Shown: positions 34,307 to 43,944 of the stretch, in pieces | How the letters are laid out: each line of letters starts with the position of its first letter | Numbering within the stretch: the first letter of the stretch is position 1 | Assembly (NCBI RefSeq): GCF_010091925.1 | Contig: NZ_WVID01000016.1 | Location: forward strand, 1 to 64,000 | Direction: 5' to 3' | Source: Nostoc sp. B(2019) | Lineage (GTDB): Bacteria; Cyanobacteriota; Cyanobacteriia; Cyanobacteriales; Nostocaceae | Length of the DNA stretch: 64,000 nt | The notes under the pieces: generated by a model | What the model was told of the DNA's origin: nothing | What the model saw: the letters and a program-made list of their open reading frames with translations, nothing else | Databases searched by the model: none | Position numbers and translations under genes: made by a program

Positions 34307-34314
34307 TTTGTTAG

Positions 34315-34385
34315 GTGCATCTCTACGGCGAAGCAAGCTACGCGCAGAGAAGTCTGAGCGATCGCTCAGAACTTCGGCAGCGTCA
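34315..34385. repeat. Dispersed-repeat fragment before the Wzc-like gene
   Basis: Contains ctctacggcgaagcaagcta followed by inverted gagcgatcgctc and resembles other small repeat blocks of the window. The reading frame of the next gene is open through it, but this adds residues unlike the family. Confidence 0.7.
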
Positions 34386-34410
34386 CAAAGAGAAGAGAAG
34401 GATAATAAAA

Positions 34411-36639
34411 GTGATTCAAAATAGTCTAAATCCACATATAACTACAGCCCCCGAAACTGAACCAGGCTACGGACAATTATTTGCAATACTTGTGCGGCGA
34501 TTTCCCTGGTTTTTAGCAGTATTTATTAGTTCAATTGCTATTGCAGGTATAGTAACTTCTAGGACACATCCTACTTACAAAAGTTCGATGCAACTGCTAA
34601 TAGAACCTAATTATCAAGGAAAGAAAGAAGGAATTGGGCCAGAAAATCAGTTTACCGACTCTAATGTTGTAATTGATACGGCGACCCAGCTTAACTTGAT
34701 GCAGAGTTCTGGACTTATTCAAAAAGCGGTTGATAAGCTTCAGTCTGACTATCCGAATATAACAACAGCTGAAATTAAAAGTTCTTTGGTCTTAAATCAA
34801 TTAAGAACTAAAGAAGATAATGTCGTTACTAAAATATTTCAAGTTGAATATATCGATATAGATCCAGAGAAGACACAAAAAGTTCTGAATGCAATTCGGC
34901 AAGTTTATTTAGAATACAACAAACAACAGCAGGATTCGCGTTTGCAGAAAGGTCTGCAAATTATCAGGGAACAGTTGAGTAAAGCTAGTGAAGAAGTAAA
35001 TGCGTCTGAGGCTAATTTACAAAGGTTTCGCAGAAACCAAAATTTAATCGATCCAGAATCACAAGCTAGAGCGATTGAAACAGCTTTGAATACTATTGAG
35101 CAAGAGCGACAGGCAACTCGTTCTCAGTATGAGGAGGCTTTTGCACGTCAAAAATCTTTGGAAGAACAACTTAACCGCTCTCCACAAAACGCTCTAGTTT
35201 CTTCGCGTCTTAGTCAGTCTACTCGCTATCAAGGCTTACTGAACGAAATCCAAAAAACAGAACTGGCTCTAGCACAGGAACGCTTACGTTTCACGGATGA
35301 AACTCCAAGCGTGCAAAAATTCAAAGACCAACTGCAAAGCCAGAAAATATTATTGCAACAAGAAGTAGGAAGGACTTTAGGCAAACAGCCTACAGGTGCA
35401 TTCGCTGCTGGACAATCTCTGCTTGAACAAGGACAGCTGGGTGAAATTGACCTCAGCCTTGCTGGTCAGCTAGTAGAGACGCAGACAACTATAGTTGCTT
35501 TAAGCGCTCGCGATCAAACTTTGACACAGAAACAGAACGAGCTGCGCTTGGAACTCAAACGCTTTCCTCCTCTGTTGGCTTATTACAATCGCATGTTACC
35601 GCAATTACAATTTAGTCGTGAAAGGTTGGAGCAGCTTTTAAGAGCGGAGCAGCAATTGCGACAAGAACTTTCCAAGGGTGGATTTAATTGGGAAGTTGTT
35701 GAAGATCCCCAAAGAGGCGCAAGATTGGGCCCTAACCTCCAGCAGAATATTTTGTTGGGTGCAGTGGTTGGGTTAATGTTAGGAGGCGTTGCTGCCTTTA
35801 TTCGGGAAGCCGCTGATGATGCTGTTCATACCACTGCTGAGTTAGAGAAGCAGGTTGCTTTACCGTTGTTGGGTACGACTCCCAAGTTACCACCTGCTAA
35901 AACCAGAGAATCAATGATTAAGTTGCCTTTTGGCAAGCCAGAAGTTCTCGCACCTTGGACAATTCAGGTGTTGCAATCCCCACCACGTTGGGAATCGCTG
36001 GATCTAATTTACAAAAATATTGAACTTTTAAATTCTGTAACCAGCTTAAAGTCTTTGATGATCACCTCGCCTTTACCTGATGAGGGTAAGTCAGCTTTAG
36101 CATTGGGTTTGGCAATGAGTGCTGCTCGTTTACACAAACGAGTACTGTTAATTGATGCCAATTTAAGAGATCCCAGTCTGCATAAACAGCTTAATCTGCC
36201 GAATGAACAGGGACTTTCAACTCTATTGGCGAGTGATGTCACTCTACCCAACCAGATTAGTATTCAGTACTCAGGCTCAGCCTACATCGATATTTTGACC
36301 GCCGGGCCAACACCTGCTGACTCAGCTAATCTTTTGAGTTCTCCTCGGATGATGCAATTGATGGCAACATTTGAGGAAAACTATGATTTGGTACTCATAG
36401 ATGCTTCTCCAGTTCTCGGTTTGGTAGATGCTATGCTCACCGCATCATCTTGTCGTAGTGTAGTACTGGTGGCAAGCATTGGTGGCGTGACGCGAACCCA
36501 GCTAACCCAAGCTACAACTATGCTGAGCAGGTTAAACCTAATTGGGGTTGTGGCAGATGGAGTATCAAACACTGCTCATACTTATGTACCCTATGCAAAA
36601 CAACAACGATTAGCCCTCAAACAAGCTGTGGAGAAATAG
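34411..36639 (+). CDS. Wzc/Wzz-like polysaccharide chain-length protein with ATPase domain
   Basis: A co-polymerase of the Wzc type controlling chain length and export. From GTG 34411 it is 742 residues, with two membrane helices (FLAVFISSIAIAGIVTSR near the N-terminus and a second near 455, ILLGAVVGLMLGGVAAF) around a large coiled-coil periplasmic part. The cytoplasmic ATPase has LPDEGKSALALGLAMS (Walker A), VLLIDANLRDPSLH (Walker A') and LVLIDASPVLGLVDA (Walker B). The C-terminus has only two tyrosines (TYVPY) rather than a tyrosine cluster, so classical autophosphorylation is doubtful. GGAGAAGG-like GAGAAGG at 34395-34401 supports GTG 34411; the frame upstream is repeat DNA. Confidence 0.9.
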   Translation: MIQNSLNPHITTAPETEPGYGQLFAILVRRFPWFLAVFISSIAIAGIVTSRTHPTYKSSMQLLIEPNYQGKKEGIGPENQFTDSNVVIDTATQLNLMQSSGLIQKAVDKLQSDYPNITTAEIKSSLVLNQLRTKEDNVVTKIFQVEYIDIDPEKTQKVLNAIRQVYLEYNKQQQDSRLQKGLQIIREQLSKASEEVNASEANLQRFRRNQNLIDPESQARAIETALNTIEQERQATRSQYEEAFARQKSLEEQLNRSPQNALVSSRLSQSTRYQGLLNEIQKTELALAQERLRFTDETPSVQKFKDQLQSQKILLQQEVGRTLGKQPTGAFAAGQSLLEQGQLGEIDLSLAGQLVETQTTIVALSARDQTLTQKQNELRLELKRFPPLLAYYNRMLPQLQFSRERLEQLLRAEQQLRQELSKGGFNWEVVEDPQRGARLGPNLQQNILLGAVVGLMLGGVAAFIREAADDAVHTTAELEKQVALPLLGTTPKLPPAKTRESMIKLPFGKPEVLAPWTIQVLQSPPRWESLDLIYKNIELLNSVTSLKSLMITSPLPDEGKSALALGLAMSAARLHKRVLLIDANLRDPSLHKQLNLPNEQGLSTLLASDVTLPNQISIQYSGSAYIDILTAGPTPADSANLLSSPRMMQLMATFEENYDLVLIDASPVLGLVDAMLTASSCRSVVLVASIGGVTRTQLTQATTMLSRLNLIGVVADGVSNTAHTYVPYAKQQRLALKQAVEK

Positions 36640-37453
36640 CTAAATTATTTTCACTTAAGATATCCTGCTTTTAGAGGATTTTTAATTGGAGTGGATGCCT
36701 TTGGTGTCACACTCTGGCATATCTTGTAGATTGTGCGATCGCATCCCAACTAGTGCGATCGCACACATAGTAGTTTGTAACCGAATAGAATACAAAAGCA
36801 ACATGGTAGGGACACAATATATTTTGCCCCGACAATGACTAATTTAAAAATTGCTCTACTAAATTATTTGTAATAAATAAACTTTTTCAGTGTCAAAATT
36901 TAGTTGTATTACTAACAATAAAAAGTAAGTATATTTATGATAGCTTTATAATTAACTAGATAAAGTCCTGTTTATTTGAAGAGTCAATAAAGAATTTATT
37001 TGAGCATTAGTTATTCCTACATAGTCTTATATTCTAGAGATCAAAGCCTCTTCCAAAAAGCTAGAAAACAAGAGTCAACTGGTTTGTTTAGAGCAATCGA
37101 AATAAGTAGATAAACGCAATTAAATGTAGGTATGAAGCAATAGAGTAATCAGGTGAATTTCCTCTGTATCTCCCCACTATCATTAATTTCAAGAGGAAAC
37201 ACCTAATCTGTCACCAAGCTTTTCAGTTACGTTTATTGTTATTTATCTGCTGAGTATTTTTCTCGCTTGTACATCTTAAAACCAGCATCATTATGCAAGA
37301 TGTGTACTTGCCAAGAGGACAAGTAAAAAGAACACATTTTGCACACAACTCTCTACAGCCTTGCGGGGCGAAAAAGATTCAAACTGAATCTTTGATCTTG
37401 ATAGTCTTTGATAACACTTCAGCAATTCACTATTGTATAAATCCAAAGACATT
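36640..37453. other. Long AT-rich upstream region of hepC
   Basis: This 814-base gap shows no supported gene or RNA. It contains several gcgatcgc sites near 36735-36765. Given the long 5' regulatory regions reported for hep genes in PCC 7120, it likely carries developmental regulation. I did not find a clear NtcA box (GTA-N8-TAC) by eye. Confidence 0.55.
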
Positions 37454-38215
37454 ATGACAACTTCAATAATTCCAACTCTACAGAATTTTTATAATGTTAC
37501 CAAGCAGCAGCAAGTTAATCCCTCCTCACGCTGCACGCTTCAGTGGCGGCGGGGTCAGCTGTTGGTGAAACCTGCTGGAGAAGTGAAACAACCATATCTA
37601 CCTTCATTAGATAATGAGCAATTATTAGTAGATTGTTTAAAACATTCTCCAGTAAATTTGGTAAGCATAGATCCAAAACTCGGTGAGACTTTGCTGAGGT
37701 TTTGGGCAGATGCGTGTGAGCAAGCTAATAAGCCAATATTCCTACGCATCCGTCCTGGCAATCAACTGCCGAAAGGTAACTATTCTTTGAACTGGTTGCA
37801 TCGACTAATTGATTGGATTACTGCTTTAGTATTACTGCTATTAGTGAGTCCAATTATGTTGATATTTGTTATGTTGATACAGTTTGATTCGCCAGAGTCA
37901 CTTTTTTCTCGTGAGTGGCATGTTGGAGAACGGGGTAAACTCTTTCAAGCAATCAAGTTTTGCACAACTGCAAAGCATAAAATAACACCATTAGGGCATT
38001 GGATGCGTAAATATGATCTGGATAATCTGCCCCAGTTATGGAATGTACTGCGCGGTGAAATGAGTTTGATGAGATCTCGTTCTTGGACTTTAGAAGAAGC
38101 AGTGCAGCTAAGTTTCCAAGGAAAACGTCAGCTAAATAAACTATCAGAAATGACTGGTTCATGGGAGATAGATACACAGCCCAATCTGTTGCATTTAGAT
38201 AGCTCAATACTGTAA
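37454..38215 (+). CDS. hepC: HepC-like sugar transferase (heterocyst envelope polysaccharide)
   Basis: A 254-residue sugar transferase of the polyprenyl-phosphate type, with a cyanobacterial HepC-specific N-terminal region (LQWRRGQLLVKPAGEVKQP, about 24-42). One membrane hairpin (WITALVLLLLVSPIMLIFVML) precedes the catalytic part, which has KFCTTAK and LDNLPQLWNVLRGEMSL. The usual GPRP after MSL is replaced by RSRSW. In PCC 7120 hepC lies just upstream of hepA and is needed for the polysaccharide layer of heterocysts, as here. It probably starts the repeat unit on a lipid carrier. Start ATG 37454 is used; TTG 37433 is possible. Confidence 0.88.
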   Translation: MTTSIIPTLQNFYNVTKQQQVNPSSRCTLQWRRGQLLVKPAGEVKQPYLPSLDNEQLLVDCLKHSPVNLVSIDPKLGETLLRFWADACEQANKPIFLRIRPGNQLPKGNYSLNWLHRLIDWITALVLLLLVSPIMLIFVMLIQFDSPESLFSREWHVGERGKLFQAIKFCTTAKHKITPLGHWMRKYDLDNLPQLWNVLRGEMSLMRSRSWTLEEAVQLSFQGKRQLNKLSEMTGSWEIDTQPNLLHLDSSIL

Positions 38216-38319
38216 CTTATTTGCTTTTAAAAGTTCGTATTTGGCGCTTTAGCGCTAACTACAAGCTGCTCAAGTTTTGCTTCCTCTTTTCAATTCTGCA
38301 AAAATAACTCTTAAGACTT

Positions 38320-38352
38320 AGTGCGGTAATTGATTAGTTCATTTACCGCACT
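38320..38352. promoter_or_regulatory. Perfect inverted repeat between hepC and hepA
   Basis: Ten-base arms agtgcggtaa and ttaccgcact flank a 13-base centre. There is no T-run after it, so it is not an ideal terminator. It sits 74 bases before the hepA start and could be a protein-binding operator, an attenuator or an mRNA processing site. Confidence 0.6.
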
Positions 38353-38426
38353 ATATCTGCAAAAAATATTTGCATAGCATCTACTACAAATGTCTATTTG
38401 CTTTCTGAAACTATTGTTGAAAATCC

Positions 38427-40277
38427 ATGCATTTCCAATCTCGACCACTCCAAAACTTGCTCAAGGCCACTAGCTTCTGGCAGAACAACTATTTGATTTT
38501 ACGGGAATTTAAGCATTTTCGTAAAATTGCTATACTTGCCTTAATATTTTCATTTTTAACCGCAACCTTTGAAGGTGTAAGCATTGGCTTTTTACTATCA
38601 TTTTTGCAGAGTTTAACTAGTCCTGATGCTCAACCTATAAAGATAGGAATAGACTGGTTTGATAATTTAATATTAGGAGCTAATACATCAGCAGTTAGCC
38701 GTTTATACAGAATCTCTTTGCTAATTTTGTTGAGTACCTGGTTACGTGTAGGCTTCAATTACTTTGCCCAAGTATATACTGAATTATCTCAACTACATCT
38801 TGGCGATCGCTTGCGTAAGCAAATTTTTGAACAGTTACAATCTTTGTCACTAAACTACTTTGCAAAAACTCGTTCGGGTGAACTAATTAATACAATTACC
38901 ACAGAAATTGAGCGGGTAAGACAAGGTTTTAGCGGGGCGGCATTTTTGTTGAGTAAAGGGATGACAACCCTGGTTTACTTAATATCAATGTTTGTGCTTT
39001 CGTGGCAACTAACACTAATTGCAGTCTTGTTATTTACACTTTTAGGCGTAGGATTATCAACTCTAAATGCCAGAGTCAGAGAAACAAGTTTTGGGATGTC
39101 GGTAGCTAACGGTAACTTTACATCAACAGCCATAGAATTTATTAATGGTATTCGCACCGTTCATGCTTCTGGTACTCAAGAATTTGAGCGTCGGCGTTAC
39201 TACAAAGCTAGCGATCGCGTAGTTAGTAGTTCAACTAAAGTTATATTAATCTGGACACTAGTTAGACCCATTGCCGAAGGGATAGCTACTACAGTATTGA
39301 TTGGGATGATTATTTTAGCGTTCACCAACTTTGTTATTAACGGAACGCTACAAGTAGCTTCTTTATTAACCTTTTTCTTTGTACTATTGCGCCTCGTCCC
39401 ATTCGTTCAAGATATTAATGGCACTAGAGCATTTCTCAGCACTCTCCAAGGCTCAGCAGAAAATATTAAAAATCTTCTGAGAACCGACGATAAAATCTAT
39501 TTTAAAAACGGCACAATTCAGTTTCAAGATTTAAAAAGGTCAATCAACTTAGTATCTGTTGATTTTGGCTATAGTGCCGATAATCTAGTACTGCATAATG
39601 TTACGCTCACCATTGAACGGGGAAAAATGACAGCGCTAGTGGGAGCATCTGGTGCTGGTAAAACAACACTTGCTGATTTAATTCCTCGATTTTATGATCC
39701 TACAGAGGGAAATATTTATATCGATGAAGTTGATTTGCGGCAGTTTGAAATCAACTCCTTACGTCACAAGATAGCTGTTGTTAGTCAAGACACATTTATT
39801 TTCAACACTTCTGTTCGGAATAATATTGCTTACGGTACACCAGGAGCAAGTGAAATTGAAATTATAGAAGCTGCTCAATTAGCAAATGCACTGGAATTTA
39901 TTCTAGAAATGCCAGAAGGTTTTGACACACAACTAGGAGATAGAGGTGTGCGGTTATCTGGAGGACAAAGACAGCGAATTGCAATTGCGCGTGCTTTACT
40001 GCGGAACCCAGAAATTTTGATTTTAGATGAAGCAACTAGCGCCTTAGATTCTGTATCTGAGCGCTTAATTCAAGACTCATTAGAAAAGCTATCGGTTGGG
40101 AGAACAGTAATTGCGATCGCTCACCGTCTTTCTACTATCGCTAAAGCAGATAAAGTCGTAGTGCTAGAACAGGGACGAATCGTAGAACAAGGTAATTATC
40201 AAGAACTACTTGAGCTTCAAGGTAAGCTTTGGAAGTATCACCAAATGCAGTACGAAATGAGCCGAGTAGATTATTAA
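38427..40277 (+). CDS. hepA: HepA ABC exporter of heterocyst envelope polysaccharide
   Basis: A half-size ABC exporter of 616 residues, close to the known HepA size. Six membrane helices (about 35-335) precede the nucleotide-binding domain: Walker A VGASGAGKTTL, Q-loop AVVSQDTF, signature RLSGGQRQRIAIARAL, Walker B EILILDEATSALD and switch histidine AHRLST. It would work as a homodimer in the cytoplasmic membrane and export polysaccharide or its lipid-linked unit. Order and adjacency after hepC match PCC 7120, where hepA mutants lose the envelope layer. The start is ATG 38427. Confidence 0.9.
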   Translation: MHFQSRPLQNLLKATSFWQNNYLILREFKHFRKIAILALIFSFLTATFEGVSIGFLLSFLQSLTSPDAQPIKIGIDWFDNLILGANTSAVSRLYRISLLILLSTWLRVGFNYFAQVYTELSQLHLGDRLRKQIFEQLQSLSLNYFAKTRSGELINTITTEIERVRQGFSGAAFLLSKGMTTLVYLISMFVLSWQLTLIAVLLFTLLGVGLSTLNARVRETSFGMSVANGNFTSTAIEFINGIRTVHASGTQEFERRRYYKASDRVVSSSTKVILIWTLVRPIAEGIATTVLIGMIILAFTNFVINGTLQVASLLTFFFVLLRLVPFVQDINGTRAFLSTLQGSAENIKNLLRTDDKIYFKNGTIQFQDLKRSINLVSVDFGYSADNLVLHNVTLTIERGKMTALVGASGAGKTTLADLIPRFYDPTEGNIYIDEVDLRQFEINSLRHKIAVVSQDTFIFNTSVRNNIAYGTPGASEIEIIEAAQLANALEFILEMPEGFDTQLGDRGVRLSGGQRQRIAIARALLRNPEILILDEATSALDSVSERLIQDSLEKLSVGRTVIAIAHRLSTIAKADKVVVLEQGRIVEQGNYQELLELQGKLWKYHQMQYEMSRVDY

Positions 40278-40366
40278 TAACTTTGCCTAATTGTCCTGAT
40301 GGAACTCTAGGCGGGTGTATTTCATGTAAAACCTGTGAATATTTGAAGTTCTGCTAACTCAAAGTT

Positions 40367-41536
40367 ATGAAAATTACTCTTACTTGCAACACAAGCTTAG
40401 GTACAGGAGGACAAGGAGTCTGCTTAGCAAATGCAGCCGCAGGTTTAAACGAACTTGCAGATTTAACTGTATTTTGTGCCGGTTTAGAAATACCTCACAC
40501 GGATTTTTCAATTTATCCCGTCGGATATTCTCGCTGGAGCAGACGATTACTTGCTACTCCCTTGCTGCGTCGTCGCAATGATTGGGCTGTACTACTAAGT
40601 GATTTATATTTTGACCAACAGGTAAGTAAAAAGTTAAAATATCAGCCCTGTGATTTAATTATGGGGGTAGCAGGTCAAACTAATTTAGGCTTTAGGGTAG
40701 CCAAAGCAAAAGGTGCGATCGCTTGGCTTTATTGCCTTAATAATTACCTCCCATTCATGCAGGAACAAATTCAGCAAGAGATGCAGTTTCTCTCTGATTC
40801 CACTGTTGCAAAGATGAATCCCATGATGCTGCAACGCTTTTTAGAAGAGTGTACGCAAGCTGATTTAATCATTGTACTTTCACAGGTTGCTAAACAATCA
40901 TTTATTAATACAGGGTTTTCCCCAGAAAAAGTTGCTGTTCTTAGCCCCTTTATTAATACTGAAAGATTTTATCCCGCTCCCAAAACCGACTCAACATTTC
41001 GTCCTCTTTATGTAGGCACAATTGAACCTCGTAAAGGAGTTCAATATTTAATCCCTGCTTTCTTACAAGCTAAAATTCCTAATTCTGAATTGTTATTAAT
41101 TGGTGGTACATCAACACGTATATTACGGCTACTAGTAGATAAAGCATTAAGTAAAAACTCTAATATTAAGCAAGAATTTTGGAACTTCAATCACCAAGAT
41201 CCTATACAAGTATTTAGTCGTTGCTCAGTACTAGTTTTACCTTCCGTTGAAGATGGCTTTGGATTGGTTGCACTCGAAGCAATGGCTTGCGGTTTACCTG
41301 TAATTGTCACTTCTCATTGTGGTGCTGCTGATTTAGTTAAAGACGGCGTGAACGGATTTATCGTACCACCCAGAGATGAGAAAGCTATTGCTGAAAAATT
41401 AGATTTTTTAGCTGCTAATGAATCGATTCGTCTAGAAATGGGTAAAGCAGCCAGAACTACTGCTACTACCTATAACCAAGCACTTTATAACCAACAACTA
41501 CAACAAATATTTAGAACTCAGGGATTACTCAACTGA
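40367..41536 (+). CDS. Family 4 glycosyltransferase
   Basis: A GT-B enzyme of 389 residues starting LTCNTSLGTGGQGVCLANAA. The donor domain begins RPLYVGTIEPRKGVQYLIPAF and has the nucleotide-sugar-binding stretch PSVEDGFGLVALEAMACGLP with the conserved E-x7-E motif. It is the first gene after hepA, as is a glycosyltransferase gene in PCC 7120. It adds one sugar to the envelope polysaccharide; the donor is unknown. A frame on the same strand at 40384 is a chance overlap. Confidence 0.9.
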   Translation: MKITLTCNTSLGTGGQGVCLANAAAGLNELADLTVFCAGLEIPHTDFSIYPVGYSRWSRRLLATPLLRRRNDWAVLLSDLYFDQQVSKKLKYQPCDLIMGVAGQTNLGFRVAKAKGAIAWLYCLNNYLPFMQEQIQQEMQFLSDSTVAKMNPMMLQRFLEECTQADLIIVLSQVAKQSFINTGFSPEKVAVLSPFINTERFYPAPKTDSTFRPLYVGTIEPRKGVQYLIPAFLQAKIPNSELLLIGGTSTRILRLLVDKALSKNSNIKQEFWNFNHQDPIQVFSRCSVLVLPSVEDGFGLVALEAMACGLPVIVTSHCGAADLVKDGVNGFIVPPRDEKAIAEKLDFLAANESIRLEMGKAARTTATTYNQALYNQQLQQIFRTQGLLN

Positions 41537-41672
41537 AACATTAGAGATAAATTAATAATAAACTTCTTGCAAAAGTAATTTTTGCTATTATTTGCATCTA
41601 TATGTGATGCAGATAATATTTATGTAAGAAGTTAAATATCTAGTTTGAACTGAAAATAATAGGTAAGCAAAA

Positions 41673-42839
41673 ATGTCAAATTTAATGAGAGAAAATAAGG
41701 AATATCGTAAAAAAATATCACAGGAAAATTTTGAAAAAAAACTGATTTATCATTGTTCTGGTTTTGAAATAAATGGAAGTGGGGGAGCGGAAACTTATTT
41801 AACTTCTCTTATTAATCATCAACTACCAGGTGTGAGCGATCGCGTTCTCAAATCTCTCCAAAATGTTGATCAAAGTCAGTTTAAACTCGTCCACATTCAC
41901 AGCCCAGATTTATTATTAGGACTTACAGGTAAATGTCCCGCAGTCTTCACTGTCCATAATCATTCAACCTACTGTCCTAGTGGCACAAAATACTTAGCAG
42001 GTCAGGGCGTAGTTTGCGAGCGAAATTTCTCATATTTGGGATGTACTTGGGGCAAAGTAGTAGATGGCTGTGGTAGCCGCAGACCTCAAAAAATTATTAA
42101 GGAATTGCAGCACTCTCAGCAGGTGTTAAATATCTTAAATAATCTAAAAATTACAGTTATCGCTAATAGCAATTATGTCCGGGGACAGTTGATAAAAAAC
42201 GGTGTGCCATCTGAGAAAATTATTACTCTGCGTTGTGGGACTTCAGTACCCCAAATTGACACAAAACCCCTAAGTTTAGAAATTCATCAAAATCATAGAA
42301 TTCTTTTTGCTGGGCGGATTGTACCTGACAAAGGGCTGGAATGGTTACTAAAAACTTTAGTACATACAAATCCGCAAATTCATCTTGATATCGCAGGTGA
42401 AGGATGGGATAAGCTCCGATTAGAAAGATTAGCTACTTCACTAGGATTAAATAACCGGATCACTTGGCACGGTTGGTGTGATGGTGACAAATTAAATACA
42501 CTTTATCAACAGTGTTTTGCAGTCATATTTCCTAGTGTTTGGCCTGAACCTGCGGGACTTGTTACTCTTGAAGCTTATGCTCGTTATCGACCTGTAATTG
42601 CTAGTGCAGTTGGAGGTATTCCAGAACACTTACAAGATGGAGAAACAGGGATTCTTGTTCCAGCCAATGATATTAAAAAGCTGGCTGAGGCTATCAATGA
42701 ATTGGACACAGATTATCAAAAAAGTCGCCAGATTGGCGAGCAAGGTCATGCTTTTTTGATGAAAGAACTTACAATGGATGTTCATGTAAAACATCTACAA
42801 GAGATTTATGAAAAAATCATAAATGATTTTTCTATTTGA
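41673..42839 (+). CDS. Family 4 glycosyltransferase
   Basis: A 388-residue GT-B glycosyltransferase. The N-terminal domain has SGGAETYLTSL and HIHSPDLLLG/VFTVHNHSTYCPSG. A Cys-rich stretch (CPSGTKY...CERNFSYLGCTWG...GCGSRR) is typical of a glycosyltransferase subgroup. The donor domain carries ILFAGRIVPDKGLEWLL and FPSVWPEPAGLVTLEAYARY with the E-x7-E type motif. It belongs to the cluster by orientation. The AT-rich 136-base space before it shows no clear terminator. Donor and linkage are unknown. Confidence 0.9.
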   Translation: MSNLMRENKEYRKKISQENFEKKLIYHCSGFEINGSGGAETYLTSLINHQLPGVSDRVLKSLQNVDQSQFKLVHIHSPDLLLGLTGKCPAVFTVHNHSTYCPSGTKYLAGQGVVCERNFSYLGCTWGKVVDGCGSRRPQKIIKELQHSQQVLNILNNLKITVIANSNYVRGQLIKNGVPSEKIITLRCGTSVPQIDTKPLSLEIHQNHRILFAGRIVPDKGLEWLLKTLVHTNPQIHLDIAGEGWDKLRLERLATSLGLNNRITWHGWCDGDKLNTLYQQCFAVIFPSVWPEPAGLVTLEAYARYRPVIASAVGGIPEHLQDGETGILVPANDIKKLAEAINELDTDYQKSRQIGEQGHAFLMKELTMDVHVKHLQEIYEKIINDFSI

Positions 42840-42922
42840 AGTAATTAAGCTACTAAAATAAATCAAGCCAAATTGGCTGCTTTGGGGGACAACTTTTACC
42901 GGACGAAATACAGAGTAAAAAT

Positions 42923-43912
42923 ATGTTATCGAATCAAGAATGTCAACAGCCTTTAGTCAGTGTTATTATCCCAACATATAATCGACCAGAGTATCTTAAA
43001 CTAGCGATCGCTAGTGCTGTTAAACAGACTTATCAAAATATTGAAATTATTGTTTCTGATAATTGTAGTCCAGAAAATCCCCAAGCTATTATCGAATCTT
43101 TTGGTGATTCACGCATCAAATTTTGGCGGCAACCACAAAATGTCGGTATGTTCGCTAATCAGCAGCATGGCTTCAAAATGGCACAAGGTAAATACGTTGC
43201 TAGCCTGCATGATGATGATATGTGGAATGAAGACTTTTTAGCAAAGCTTGTACCAATTCTAGAAAACAATTCTGAATTAGTTCTTGCTTTTTGTGACCAA
43301 TACATCATAGATGCATATAGCAAAATTAATGATATTGGAACTGAAGAAAATACACGCGCTTATAAACGAGATAAACTGGCACAAGGCATTCATCAATCTT
43401 TTTTTAAGATTGGGCTAGTAAATAAAAGTATAGCCACCGCTGCTGCTTGTGTGATTTGCAATGATGTTATTGATTGGGGTAGTATTCCCCCAGAAGTTGG
43501 CGGGATGTGGGATTTATATTTAACTTACCTCTGCTGTATATCTGGGCGTGGTGCTTACTATTATCCAGAAAGACTAACGCGATATCGTGTCCATGAGCAA
43601 ACTGATACCATGCTTAGTGGTGGTCGAGATGTGCAAGCAAAAATTCGCAAAGCTAAAAGCGAAATATTTTGCTACAAAGTGTTTATGGAAGACGCTCGTT
43701 TACAGGAATTTAAGACGTACTTTCAACAACAATGGTTAGCTGCTAATACTACTTTGGGAATTGGTTTACTGCGAATTAATCAGACAACAGCAGCACGCCC
43801 TTATTTTTGGCAAGTGTTGAAACAAAAATTTAATTTGCGAACTATAGCAGCACTCACTCTCAGCTTTACTCCGCAACTATTGGTAAGTAAACTGCTAGAA
43901 ATATCGAAATAA
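42923..43912 (+). CDS. Family 2 glycosyltransferase
   Basis: A GT-A glycosyltransferase of 329 residues with the opening VSVIIPTYNRPEYLKLAI (about 12-29), IEIIVSDNCSPENPQAII and the DxD-type LHDDDMW. YHAF-type C-terminal signatures are weaker (RYRVHEQTDTML). A hydrophobic segment is present only at the C-terminus. It starts at ATG 42923 and ends 33 bases before the next gene, so the two are probably co-transcribed. Confidence 0.9.
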   Translation: MLSNQECQQPLVSVIIPTYNRPEYLKLAIASAVKQTYQNIEIIVSDNCSPENPQAIIESFGDSRIKFWRQPQNVGMFANQQHGFKMAQGKYVASLHDDDMWNEDFLAKLVPILENNSELVLAFCDQYIIDAYSKINDIGTEENTRAYKRDKLAQGIHQSFFKIGLVNKSIATAAACVICNDVIDWGSIPPEVGGMWDLYLTYLCCISGRGAYYYPERLTRYRVHEQTDTMLSGGRDVQAKIRKAKSEIFCYKVFMEDARLQEFKTYFQQQWLAANTTLGIGLLRINQTTAARPYFWQVLKQKFNLRTIAALTLSFTPQLLVSKLLEISK

Positions 43913-43944
43913 TCGAGTTAATTAAATACTAAAAGAGGTGGGAC

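Noticed and set aside
34315-34410. Extra 32 codons at the start of the Wzc-like gene
   Set aside because: The bases are a repeat fragment and a good ribosome-binding site precedes GTG 34411.
36640-37453. NtcA-binding box upstream of hepC
   Set aside because: No clean GTA-N8-TAC with a suitably spaced -10 box was found by eye.
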